From JALZAQ01 sp038253885 (lineage in GTDB: Bacteria > Gemmatimonadota > Gemmatimonadetes > Gemmatimonadales > Gemmatimonadaceae): a DNA stretch of 64,000 nucleotides. The notes beneath the pieces are model-generated. The model was not told where the DNA came from. It searched no databases and saw only the letters and a program-made list of their open reading frames with translations. Below are positions 7,836-16,215 of the stretch, piece by piece; the stretch's first letter is position 1, and every line of letters begins with the position of its first letter. The DNA is taken from NCBI GenBank assembly GCA_038253885.1, contig JBBSGP010000007.1, forward strand, positions 35,458 through 99,457, read 5' to 3'. A program made the translations under genes and the position numbers.

Positions 7836-10121
7836 ATGACGGACCTCCGAGCCCTGCTCCAGCTCGCGCTCGCCACATCCTACTCGATCGATCGCGAGCT
7901 CGGTCGCGGGGGCATGTCGACGGTCTTCCTCGCCGAAGACCGGAAGCACCACCGGCCGGTCGCCATCAAGGTGCTGCTGCCAGAGATCTCATACGCGCTC
8001 GGGGGCGAACGCTTCCTGCGCGAGATCGAGCTGGCCGCCAGTCTGTCCCATCCGCACATCCTGCCGCTGCACGATTCCGGTGACGCCGACGGCATCCTCT
8101 ACTACGTGATGCCCTTTGTGGACGGAGAGACGCTTCGAGAGCGACTGGATCGCGACGGACGACTGCCGGTGGCAAGGGCGTTGCGCATCGCGCGCGAGGT
8201 CGCCGATGCGTTGGACTACGCCCACCGGCGGGGCGTCGTCCATCGTGATATCAAGCCGGAGAACATCCTCCTCTCCCACTCCCATGCCCTGGTCGCCGAC
8301 TTCGGCATCGGCAAGATGGTGAGCGCTGCCGTCGGCTCCCAGATCACGCACTCGGGCATCGCCGTCGGAACGCCGGCTTACATGAGCCTCGAACAGGCGG
8401 CGGGAGAGGCTCATCTCGATGGACGGAGCGACATCTACAGCCTCGGCATCGTGCTGTTCGAGATGCTCACCGGCACCACACCTTTCCACGCACCGACGGT
8501 CCAGGCGATGATCGCGAAGCGATTCACCTCGGCCGTTCCGTCGATCAGCGACATCCGCGACGACGTGCCAGCCGCAATCCAGCAGGCGGTCGAGACGGCG
8601 CTGGCCCGCACACCGGTGGACCGCTTCGCCACCGGCGCCGAGATGGCACGCGCGCTGGGTGACGTTCAGGCGGCTGGCGCGCCTCCCCCGAGCGCGAGTG
8701 AAAGCCGGCACGCCACCGGGCTCACACCCCAAGCCCTGCCGAGCCCGAGGTCGATCGCCGTTCTCCCCTTCACCAACATGAGCGCGGACCCGGAGAACGA
8801 GTATTTTTCGGATGGGATCACCGAGGAGATCATCAATGAGCTGAGCCGGCTCCGCACCGTGCACGTGGCGGCTCGCACATCCTCGTTCGCGTTCAAGGGA
8901 AAGCAGGCTGACCTGCGGAATGTCGGGGCTCAGCTTAACGTGCGGATGGTCCTCGAAGGCAGCGTCCGAAGATCGGGCAATCAGCTGCGCATCACCGCCC
9001 AGCTCATCAACGTCGCCGATGGATATCACATCTGGTCGGAGCGGTATGACCGCGAGCTGCGCGATGTGTTCGCCATCCAGGATGAGATCGCTTCGGCCAT
9101 CGTCAATACGCTCCGCATCACGCTGCTGGGTGCGAGCGAGTCCACCGGGACCCGGCGCAGCGCCAACGTCCAGGCGTACGAGCTCTACCTCAAGGGTCGC
9201 TACTATTTCAACCGGGGAGGCCTCGGCCGCGCTCTCACTCTGTTCGAGCAGGCGGCACGCAAGGATACGAGCTACGCGCAGCCCCTCGCCGGAGTCGCGG
9301 ACTGCTACTTCGCGCTCGCGAATCTGTCCTATCTATTGCCCGCCGAGGGATACGAGAGAGCCCGTACCGCGGCGGAGCGCGCACTGGCGCTCGACGACCG
9401 TCTGGCGGACGCGCACGCCGCGATGGCCACCATCAAGTGCTACTACGACTGGGACTGGCCAGCGGCGGAGCGGGAGTTCCTGCGCGCCCTCGATCTCAAT
9501 CCGGGATTGGCCAATGCCCATTATTTCTACGCGCTCGCGCTCGCCTCGCATGGCCGGGCCCACGATGCTCTGGGTGAGGCGACGATCGCGCGCGAGCTCG
9601 ATCCGCTCAACCGCCAGATCGCGACCGGGGTGGCGCGCGCCCACCTCGTGGCCCGTCGCTACGATCGGGCGATCGAGGTGCTCGAGCAGTCCCTGACGCT
9701 GGAGCCGGAGCTGAGCGCCACGCACGCCTGGCTGGCCATCGCGTATCTGGAGACTGGTCGCCTCGTGGACGCCGCCGATGAATCCGCCCGCGCCCTGGCG
9801 CTCGCCAACGTGCCGGTGTTCACGGCGCTCGACGGGTACGTCGCCGCACGCGTGGGGTCACCGCAGCGCGCCCGCGAGGTCGTCCGCATCCTCGAGAAGC
9901 GCGGTGGCGGTGTGGCCATCTTCGTGGCGTGGGTCTACCTGGGACTGGACGATCACGGGGCGGCGCTGGAGTGGCTCTGGCGCGCGTACGAGGAACACTC
10001 GGACTGGTTGATCATCATCGTCGCCATGCCGGTATGCGATCCCGTGCGCGCGGAGCCCCGCTTCGCCGAGCTGGTGCGGAAGATTGGGCTGGATTTTTCC
10101 GGATCCATCTCCCGGACGTGA
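7836..10121 (+). CDS. Serine/threonine protein kinase with TolB-like domain and TPR repeats
   Basis: The kinase domain covers about residues 15-285: glycine loop GRGGMSTVFLAED, catalytic lysine in VAIKVL, HRDIKPEN and DFGIG, with APE replaced by SLE in the activation segment. A Pro-rich linker leads to a TolB-like domain (about 308-430; SIAVLPFTNMSADPENEYFS, typical of CadC/adenylate-cyclase-associated regulators). At least six TPR-like helices follow (about 445-755; YELYLKGRYYFNRGG onward). I see no transmembrane segment between kinase and TolB domain, so it is probably cytoplasmic. I chose the ATG at 7836 because homologues begin just before the kinase fold; an in-frame GTG at 7815 is possible. 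The combination is a signal-transduction kinase; targets are unknown. Confidence 0.9.
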   Translation: MTDLRALLQLALATSYSIDRELGRGGMSTVFLAEDRKHHRPVAIKVLLPEISYALGGERFLREIELAASLSHPHILPLHDSGDADGILYYVMPFVDGETLRERLDRDGRLPVARALRIAREVADALDYAHRRGVVHRDIKPENILLSHSHALVADFGIGKMVSAAVGSQITHSGIAVGTPAYMSLEQAAGEAHLDGRSDIYSLGIVLFEMLTGTTPFHAPTVQAMIAKRFTSAVPSISDIRDDVPAAIQQAVETALARTPVDRFATGAEMARALGDVQAAGAPPPSASESRHATGLTPQALPSPRSIAVLPFTNMSADPENEYFSDGITEEIINELSRLRTVHVAARTSSFAFKGKQADLRNVGAQLNVRMVLEGSVRRSGNQLRITAQLINVADGYHIWSERYDRELRDVFAIQDEIASAIVNTLRITLLGASESTGTRRSANVQAYELYLKGRYYFNRGGLGRALTLFEQAARKDTSYAQPLAGVADCYFALANLSYLLPAEGYERARTAAERALALDDRLADAHAAMATIKCYYDWDWPAAEREFLRALDLNPGLANAHYFYALALASHGRAHDALGEATIARELDPLNRQIATGVARAHLVARRYDRAIEVLEQSLTLEPELSATHAWLAIAYLETGRLVDAADESARALALANVPVFTALDGYVAARVGSPQRAREVVRILEKRGGGVAIFVAWVYLGLDDHGAALEWLWRAYEEHSDWLIIIVAMPVCDPVRAEPRFAELVRKIGLDFSGSISRT

Positions 10122-10142
10122 CGCCGACTGAGCGTCCGTGAA

Positions 10143-10587
10143 TCATTTCGACTGGCCAAGACGACGCAGGCGTGCCAGAACCCGCGTCTCCAGAGGGTCC
10201 TGACGGAGAGCGCGCTCGTACTCAGACCGCGCATCATCGATCTTCCCCGCCGACTCGTATCCGGCACCGAGCGCGGCATGGGCAGCCGCCGACTCGGGAA
10301 AGAGATCCGCGGCGAGCGCGAAGATCGCGAGCGCCTCCCGCAGTTGCCCCCGCTGCGCCAGCGAACGTCCCACGCTCCTCGTATCGATGGAGAGCCTCCG
10401 GAAGCCCGAGAAAAACGTCGTGCACGACATCCTCGGCGTCCGCGGAGGAGCCGGTGAGCCGAAACGCCACCGCCATCAGAGCATCGCCATGCCGCGCGTA
10501 CAGCTCGCCCAGCGCCTCCGCGGAACCTTCTCTGACAAGGTCGACGAGCTCGGGGTCGCGGCGGCGGGAGCGGGACATCAGGCGCAT
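10143..10587 (-). pseudogene. Chimeric remnant: ECF sigma region 2 joined out of frame to a TPR C-terminus
   Basis: Reading leftward from the ATG at 10587 (MRLMSRSRRRDPELV), the first 75 codons are a good sigma region 2, including AEDVVHDVFLGLPEALHRY. The homology stops after GTFAG at about 10360. No region 4 follows in any frame. From about 10362 a different reverse frame encodes a clear TPR tail (AQRGQLREALAIFALAADLF, then SAAAHAALGAGYESAGKIDD) ending at the stop at 10143. That tail resembles the C-terminus of TPR-bearing serine hydrolases. The joint falls in a GC-rich stretch (CGCTGGCGCAGCG) where both parents could share a few bases. I read it as a deletion or recombination scar rather than a working gene. 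Confidence 0.7.
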
Positions 10588-10602
10588 GGGCGAGAGGTAG
10601 TC

Positions 10603-10640
10603 ACATCCCTGTAACGTCGCGAGCCCCGGAAACCTTACAC
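10603..10640 (-). promoter_or_regulatory. Candidate promoter of the sigma remnant
   Basis: On the minus strand, about 15-50 bases upstream of the ATG at 10587, the sequence runs GTGTAAGGTTTCC, then a 12-base GC-rich spacer, then GACGTTACAGG. The paired GTAA/TTAC elements at promoter-like spacing before an ECF gene suggest an autoregulated sigma promoter, but I have no consensus for this lineage to test it against. The rest of the gap to 10744 shows nothing else I can name. Confidence 0.25.
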
Positions 10641-10744
10641 ACGGCGCGTCGCGATTCGAATCTCGGGGGCGCAGTAGGGGTGGCAGCGTTATCTTGCGGG
10701 GATCCGTGCGCCGCCGCTCGTCATCCCTCGTTCCTGCACGTCGA

Positions 10745-11269
10745 GTGACCGAACTGGTCTCGATCGAATCATCGTCCCAGTGCAAGGCACACGCCGCATT
10801 CGTGGTCAATGGCGAGCGCGTCGAGGTAGCGTTCGCCCCACAGAAGACGCTGCTCGAGCTGCTCCGCGAGGAGCTGGGGCTCACCGGCACCAAGCATGGG
10901 TGTGAGCTTGGAGAATGCGGCACCTGTACCGTGCTCGTGGATGGCACTCCCATTCTCTCCTGTCTCGCGCTCGCGGTGCAGTATGCAGGTCGCCGAGTGG
11001 ACACGGTCGAGGGTATGGCGCAGGGTGGCGAGCTCCATCCGCTCCAGGAGAGCTTCGCCGACCTGGGCGCGGCTCAGTGCGGCTACTGCACCCCCGGATT
11101 CCTCCTCACGGCCCAAGCGCTGCTCGAGCGGAATCCGTCTCCCTCCCGCGACGAGATCAGAGAGGCACTCAGCGGCAATCTCTGCCGATGCACCGGCTAC
11201 CTGAAGATCTTCGAGGCAGTCGAGCGCGCCGCCGAGCACATGCGCGCGATCGGATCCTCGCATGGCTGA
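10745..11269 (+). CDS. 2Fe-2S small subunit of a xanthine-dehydrogenase-family molybdenum hydroxylase
   Basis: The protein is 174 residues from the GTG at 10745, or longer from an in-frame GTG at 10694; conserved sequence begins at FVVNGERVEV. It has both iron-sulfur clusters of the family. The N-terminal plant-ferredoxin-type site is HGCELGECGTCTVLVDG. The C-terminal four-helix domain carries CGYC (AAQCGYCTPGFLL) and CRC (GNLCRCTGYLKI). It passes electrons from the molybdenum site of the large subunit to the FAD subunit. Its stop overlaps the start of the large-subunit gene by eight bases. Small, large and FAD subunits are encoded in that order as one operon. Confidence 0.93.
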   Translation: MTELVSIESSSQCKAHAAFVVNGERVEVAFAPQKTLLELLREELGLTGTKHGCELGECGTCTVLVDGTPILSCLALAVQYAGRRVDTVEGMAQGGELHPLQESFADLGAAQCGYCTPGFLLTAQALLERNPSPSRDEIREALSGNLCRCTGYLKIFEAVERAAEHMRAIGSSHG

Positions 11270-13811
11270 GGCGCGCTCGCCCGGATCCGCGCCGGACCGC
11301 GCGGTTGTCGGCACACCGAGGCGAAAGGTGGACGCCACCGCGAAGGTGACCGGAGAAACGCGCTTCGCGGACGACCTCACGTTCCCACGAATGCTCAGCT
11401 GCAAGCTCCTGCGCTCGCGGCTGCCGCATGCACGCATTGCGCGGATCGACACCTCTCGCGCCGAGGCGCACCCGGGCGTGGTAGCGGTGATGACGGGACG
11501 CGACCTGCCGATTCCGTTCGGGATCCTTCCTGTCTCGCAGGACGAGCACGCACTCTGTCCCGATCACGTTCGCTTCGTCGGCGATCCGGTGGCCGCCGTC
11601 GCCGCGGTGGACGAGGACACGGCCGGCGAGGCGTGCGAGCTGATCGAAGTCGAGTACGAGCCGCTGGATGCGGTCTCGTCCATCGAGGATGGTCTCGACC
11701 CCGAGAAGCCGCTCCTCCACGATTACGGCGACGACCACAATGTCCACAAGCGCGTCGCCCTGGAGTTCGGCGATGTGGACGGCGAGATGGCGCGGGCCGA
11801 TGTCGTGCGCGAGGATGTGTTCTGGTACGAGGGGAACACCCATCTCCCGATGGAGCAGCACTCGGCTCTCGCGCAGTGGTCCCCCGATGGGAGGCTCACC
11901 ATCTGGTCGAGCACCCAGACTCCTCACTACCTGCATCGGGCGATCGCCAAGGTGCTCGAGCTCCCGCCGGCGCACGTGCGGGTGATCGCCACACCGAATG
12001 GCGGCGGCTTCGGCGGAAAGTCGGATCCCTTCAGCCACGAGATCGTGGTCGCGGCGCTGGCGCGGAAGACCGGCCGACCAGTGAAGATCACTCTCACCCG
12101 CGAGGAGGTGTTCTATTGCCACCGCGGGCGGCATCCGACGCTGATGAAGATCCGCACCGGCGTCCGGAAGGATGGCTCCATCGTCGCGATGGACTTCACC
12201 TCGTTCCTCGATGGCGGAGCCTACGGCTCCTACGGCGTGGCGAGCACCTATTACACGGGCGCTCTCCAGACTGTGACGTACGAGGTGCCGGCGTACCGCT
12301 TTCGCGGCGCCCGTGTCTTCACGAACAAGCCGCCTTGTGGCCCCAAGCGGGGTCACGGCACGCCGCAGCCGCGGTTCGCGCTCGAGTGCCACCTCGACAA
12401 GATCGCCGAGCAGCTCGATCTCGACCCGGCCGACATGCGCGGCCGGATCCTCCAGCCGGCGAACTCGGTCACCGCCAACTGGCTGCGCATCGGCTCGATG
12501 GGACTGGGCGCCTGTCTCGATGCGACGGTCGAGCGCAGTGGCTGGAAGGAGAAATTCCGGAAGCTTCCCTTCGGGCGGGGCGTCGGCATCGCCTGCTCGT
12601 CCTACATCTCCGGCGCCGGGCTTCCGATCTACTGGAACAGCATGCCCCACTCCGGCGTGCAGCTCAAGCTGGATCGCTCGGGCGGCGTCGCCGCGTTCTG
12701 TGGATCCACGGATATCGGGCAGGGATCCGATTCCGTGCTGGCCTACTGCGTAGCCGAGGTGCTCGGCATCGAGCCGCTCGACATCCGTGTCGTGACGGGC
12801 GACACCGACCTCACGCCGGTGGATCTCGGCTCGTACTCGTCCCGCGTCACGTTGATGACCGGGAACGCCGCCATCCAGGCCGCCGAGCGCGCGAAGCACA
12901 CTCTCGCGACAGCGGTCTCGGCCAAGCTCGGCGTCCCGGCGGGACGCCTGGTCTTCGCCGACCGGCGCGTGTTCGACGCGGAGGAGCCCGACCGCGGCGT
13001 GTCGTTCGCCGAGGCGGTGCAGATCGCGGAATCCAGCCAGGGCACCGTCGGCAGCGTCGGATCGTACGTGCCCCCGCGCTCCCCGGGCCGCTACAAGGGC
13101 GCCGGCGTGGGACCGTCACCCGCGTACTCGTACTCCTGCGCAGTCGCCGAAGTGGAGGTGGACCCCGAGACCGGTATCGTCCGTGTTCCCAAGATCTGGA
13201 TCGCGCACGACGTCGGCCAGTCGATCAATCCGCTGCTGGTCATCGGCCAGGTCGAGGGCAGCGTCTACATGGGGCTGGGCGAGATCCTGATGGAGGAGAT
13301 GACGTACCGGGACGAGATGCGGAACGTCGTCCACCACCATCCGAGCATGCTCGAGTACAAGAGCCCGACAACGTTCGAGATGTGCGACGTCGAGACCATC
13401 CTCGTCTCGGATCCCGACCCGAATGGGCCGTTCGGCGCGAAGGAGGCGGGACAGGGGCCCCTGCTGCCGGTGATGCCGGCGGTCGCGAATGCGGTCTACG
13501 ACGCGGTGGGCGTGCGCATCGACGAGGTACCCTGCTCGCCCCACAAGGTGCTGCGGGCGCTGCGGGACAAGATGAAGGGCAAAGCGGCGCGCTTCGGGCC
13601 GGCGGGAATCCCGGACTACGCCTTTCCCGAGCTGTCTCGCGTGCTCACGCCGGCGCAGGGCGGAACGGGCCGCGAGATCGATGATCGGCCGCACAGTGAA
13701 GTGGGCGGACCTGTGGGTGGACGGGCGCCGCGCGCGGGCGATCCGACCGAACAGGCGGGCGAGACCACCGCCGCGGAGATCGCCGGGCTCACCTCGGAGA
13801 AGCGCCGATGA
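11262..13811 (+). CDS. Molybdopterin-binding large subunit, xanthine dehydrogenase / 4-hydroxybenzoyl-CoA reductase family
   Basis: This 849-residue protein has the aldehyde-oxidase a/b hammerhead domain at about residues 25-135 (KVDATAKVTGETRFADDLTF) and the molybdopterin-binding domains from about 150. The Mo-cofactor motif GGGFGGKSDPF is present. Near the C-terminus FGAKEAGQGPL aligns with the GxGE segment that holds the catalytic glutamate in xanthine oxidase. Here the aligned residue is Gln (Q731), with a Glu three residues earlier (E728). The FAD subunit encoded next has the extra [4Fe-4S] loop of 4-hydroxybenzoyl-CoA reductase, so this is better viewed as the alpha subunit of an HCR-like enzyme than as a purine dehydrogenase. 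The substrate is not known. The C-terminal 60 residues after the last conserved block are a charged tail. Confidence 0.9.
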   Translation: MAEARSPGSAPDRAVVGTPRRKVDATAKVTGETRFADDLTFPRMLSCKLLRSRLPHARIARIDTSRAEAHPGVVAVMTGRDLPIPFGILPVSQDEHALCPDHVRFVGDPVAAVAAVDEDTAGEACELIEVEYEPLDAVSSIEDGLDPEKPLLHDYGDDHNVHKRVALEFGDVDGEMARADVVREDVFWYEGNTHLPMEQHSALAQWSPDGRLTIWSSTQTPHYLHRAIAKVLELPPAHVRVIATPNGGGFGGKSDPFSHEIVVAALARKTGRPVKITLTREEVFYCHRGRHPTLMKIRTGVRKDGSIVAMDFTSFLDGGAYGSYGVASTYYTGALQTVTYEVPAYRFRGARVFTNKPPCGPKRGHGTPQPRFALECHLDKIAEQLDLDPADMRGRILQPANSVTANWLRIGSMGLGACLDATVERSGWKEKFRKLPFGRGVGIACSSYISGAGLPIYWNSMPHSGVQLKLDRSGGVAAFCGSTDIGQGSDSVLAYCVAEVLGIEPLDIRVVTGDTDLTPVDLGSYSSRVTLMTGNAAIQAAERAKHTLATAVSAKLGVPAGRLVFADRRVFDAEEPDRGVSFAEAVQIAESSQGTVGSVGSYVPPRSPGRYKGAGVGPSPAYSYSCAVAEVEVDPETGIVRVPKIWIAHDVGQSINPLLVIGQVEGSVYMGLGEILMEEMTYRDEMRNVVHHHPSMLEYKSPTTFEMCDVETILVSDPDPNGPFGAKEAGQGPLLPVMPAVANAVYDAVGVRIDEVPCSPHKVLRALRDKMKGKAARFGPAGIPDYAFPELSRVLTPAQGGTGREIDDRPHSEVGGPVGGRAPRAGDPTEQAGETTAAEIAGLTSEKRR

Positions 13812-14791
13812 TGCGGCTTCCGCGCTTCCGCTTCCTCGAACCCGAGAATCTGACCGAGGCGCTCGTCATGCGCGCCGACGCTGGCACCGACGCCTCCTTC
13901 GTGGCTGGCGGAACGGACCTCTGGCCCAACATGAAGCGCCGGCAGCAGACGCCGGCGACGGTGATCGGTCTGTCGCGCGTGCGCGAGCTGGGGGCGATCT
14001 CCGGCTCGCCCAGGGAGGGGATGAGCATCGGCGCGACCGTCACCCTCACCGCGATCGCGGAGCATCCGGTGCTGCGGCAGCATTACCGCGCGGTGGCACA
14101 CGCGGCGGGCGTCGTGTCGACGCCGATTCTCCGCAACATGGGCACGATCGGCGGAAACCTGCTGCTCGACACCCGCTGCAACTACTACGATCAGAGCTAC
14201 GAGTGGCGGAAGGCGATCAGCTTCTGCATGAAGCGCGACGGGGAGATCTGCTGGGTCGCGCCGTCGAGCAAGCGGTGCTGGGCCGTTCAGTCATCCGACG
14301 GCGCACCGGTGGCGGTCGCGCTCGGGGCGGACGTGACGCTCGTGAGCGCTGGAGGCGAACGGCGCATCCCGGCGGCCGCGCTCTACCGGAATGACGGCAT
14401 CGAGTACCTGGCCAAGGCTCCCGATGAGCTGCTCGTGTCCTACCATCTGCCGGCGGCAACCGGATGGCGGGCGACCTATCACAAGTTGCGGCGGCGCGAG
14501 GCATTCGACTTCCCAGTGCTCGGTGTCGCCGCCCGCATCGATCTGGCGGACGACGGAACGGTGCGAGCGGCGCGCATCGTCCTCGGCGCCGTGGCGTCGC
14601 ATCCGATGGAGATGACCGCGGCGGCCGATACTCTCGCCGGCCGGCGGCTCGATGCGACGAACATCGGAGTCGCCGCCGACGCGGCCTATCGCCCCGCCAA
14701 GCCCATGGACAATACCGACTTCACGCTCGGCTGGCGGAAGGAGATGGTGCGCGTGCACGTGCAGCGGGCGCTCGAGGAGCTGGCTGGTTAG
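13808..14791 (+). CDS. FAD-binding subunit with HCR-type [4Fe-4S] loop
   Basis: The 327-residue protein is the medium subunit of the molybdenum hydroxylase. The FAD-binding region is at about 5-220, with FVAGGTDLWPNMKRR and TPILRNMGTIGGNLLLDTR. The CO-dehydrogenase flavoprotein C-terminal domain is at about 225-325. Between them sits an insertion found in the beta subunit of 4-hydroxybenzoyl-CoA reductase: cysteines C124, C140, C148 and C157. From memory the cluster ligands of the Thauera enzyme are Cys122, 138, 146 and 155, which is exactly the same spacing. In that enzyme the cluster lets electrons flow toward the substrate. The gene overlaps the large-subunit gene by four bases (ATGA). Confidence 0.92.
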   Translation: MMRLPRFRFLEPENLTEALVMRADAGTDASFVAGGTDLWPNMKRRQQTPATVIGLSRVRELGAISGSPREGMSIGATVTLTAIAEHPVLRQHYRAVAHAAGVVSTPILRNMGTIGGNLLLDTRCNYYDQSYEWRKAISFCMKRDGEICWVAPSSKRCWAVQSSDGAPVAVALGADVTLVSAGGERRIPAAALYRNDGIEYLAKAPDELLVSYHLPAATGWRATYHKLRRREAFDFPVLGVAARIDLADDGTVRAARIVLGAVASHPMEMTAAADTLAGRRLDATNIGVAADAAYRPAKPMDNTDFTLGWRKEMVRVHVQRALEELAG

Positions 14792-15095
14792 CGACGACTC
14801 GAGGCACCTCGAGCTCGGCAAGCTCCTCGTTGCCACGAGGCGGCCGGGTGAGGCCGTGCCCATCGTCCGCGCCGCCCTGCATGGCCCCATCGATGCCTCG
14901 AACCTCTACGTGACGTATTCGAAGCTCCACGAGCTCCTGGCGCAGGCCTTCGAGAGATCGGGCCAGCGCGACAGCGCCGCGACACACTACCGGTGGGTCG
15001 CCGCCGCGTGGCGGAATGCCGAGCCGCCTCTGCGCATTCGTGCCGAGGCTGTTCGCCTCCGGCTTGCGGCGTTCGAGGCCGGCAAGACGAATTGA
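14790..15095 (+). pseudogene. C-terminal remnant of a TPR protein
   Basis: Immediately after the FAD-subunit stop, a different frame reads about 100 codons with no start: DSRHLELGKLLVATRRPGEA, then ASNLYVTYSKLHELLAQAFE, RSGQRDSAATHYRWVAAAWR, ending at 15095. This looks like the last two TPR units of the long TPR proteins that follow kinase or winged-helix domains in this kind of genome. Nothing upstream supplies the N-terminus, and the homology starts at the boundary of the molybdenum-hydroxylase operon. It is therefore a leftover 3' fragment and probably not translated. Confidence 0.6.
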
Positions 15096-15203
15096 TCGCG
15101 GGAGGTGGGCCCCGCTCAACCGCCGAGGTTGCCGACTCCCGGATCCCGCATCATCCTCCGCGGCCTTAGCCCCGCGAGCCACACCCGATCGGCGAGGTTC
15201 GTC

Positions 15204-16199
15204 ATGCAATTCGTCCGTGCCCTACTCGCAGCCGCGTTCTGCGCTGTGATCGCCGCATCCGACCTTCCATCTCAGGCCGTCCCGCCAGCGGCGGCCGTAG
15301 CGCCCGCACCGGACCGCGGCGGCCTCGATCCCTTCCCCCAGCAGGAGCTTTTCAAGCAGCTCACGGACCTGTCATTCTTCCTGCAGCTCGGCACCGAGAT
15401 GGTGGTGAGAAAGGTACAGTATTCGGGGGCCGACCAGATGATCATCCCCGCGTACCTGTTCGCGCCGAAGGACACGCTCGCGAAGCATCCGGCGCTCATC
15501 ATGGTGCACGGCGGAGTGCATGGAAGCTTCGAGACGCTCTATATCCCTCACGTGCGCTCGCTGGTCGCGCAGGGCTACGTGGTCATCGCGCCCGAGTACC
15601 GGGGGAGCACCGGCTACGGGAAGCAGCACTACGACGCGATCGACTATGGCGGTAAGGAAGTGGACGATGTCCTCGCCGCCCGCGAATTCCTTTCCCAGAT
15701 GGTGCGCTACGCCGACGTGGCCCGGCTCGGCATTCTGGGATGGAGTCACGGCGGCTTCATCACGCTACACTCGATCTTCCGTCACCCCGAGTACTTCAGG
15801 GTCGCAGTGGCGCATGTGCCGGTGGCAGATCTTCCAACGCGCATGCGGATGCACGCGCCGGCATACCAACAGATCTTCGCCGACCAGAAGGGATTCGGCG
15901 CGACCCTCGAGCAGAACCCCAAGCCCTACATCGAGCGCTCGCCCATCGCGCACGTCCGCGAGCTCCGCACCCCGCTTCTCGTCCACGCCACGGACAACGA
16001 CCAGGACGTCTTCATCCAGGAGAATCACAACCTGCGCGACTCGATGGTCGTCGCGGGGAAGGACAAGGAAGGACTCTACAGCTACCGCGAGTGGCACAAT
16101 CCCCCGGGCGGTCACGAGTTCACTCGCGTGGACACACCACAGATGCGCGAGAGCTGGACGGAATCGGTGGCGTTTCTCAACCGCTATCTCAAACCCTGA
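15204..16199 (+). CDS. Secreted alpha/beta hydrolase, S9 prolyl-oligopeptidase-like
   Basis: From the ATG at 15204 the product is 331 residues with a signal peptide (QFVRALLAAAFCAVIAASDL). The alpha/beta hydrolase core includes the oxyanion region LIMVHGGVHGSF, the tyrosine-containing YRGSTGYG typical of S9 peptidases, and the nucleophile elbow LGWSHGGF. The acid is probably the Asp in HATDNDQD and the base the His in GGHEF near the C-terminus. The seven-bladed propeller of full S9 enzymes is absent, so it may act on small ester or peptide substrates in the periplasm. Earlier in-frame codons exist, but the signal peptide fixes this start. The glycosyltransferase gene starts 16 bases later. 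Confidence 0.82.
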   Translation: MQFVRALLAAAFCAVIAASDLPSQAVPPAAAVAPAPDRGGLDPFPQQELFKQLTDLSFFLQLGTEMVVRKVQYSGADQMIIPAYLFAPKDTLAKHPALIMVHGGVHGSFETLYIPHVRSLVAQGYVVIAPEYRGSTGYGKQHYDAIDYGGKEVDDVLAAREFLSQMVRYADVARLGILGWSHGGFITLHSIFRHPEYFRVAVAHVPVADLPTRMRMHAPAYQQIFADQKGFGATLEQNPKPYIERSPIAHVRELRTPLLVHATDNDQDVFIQENHNLRDSMVVAGKDKEGLYSYREWHNPPGGHEFTRVDTPQMRESWTESVAFLNRYLKP

Positions 16200-16215
16200 A
16201 GAGGACGCTCGGGCC

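Noticed and set aside
10645..10670. TTCGAAT stretch resembling a tRNA T-loop
   Set aside because: The five-base flanks do not pair and no acceptor, D or anticodon arm is found around it.
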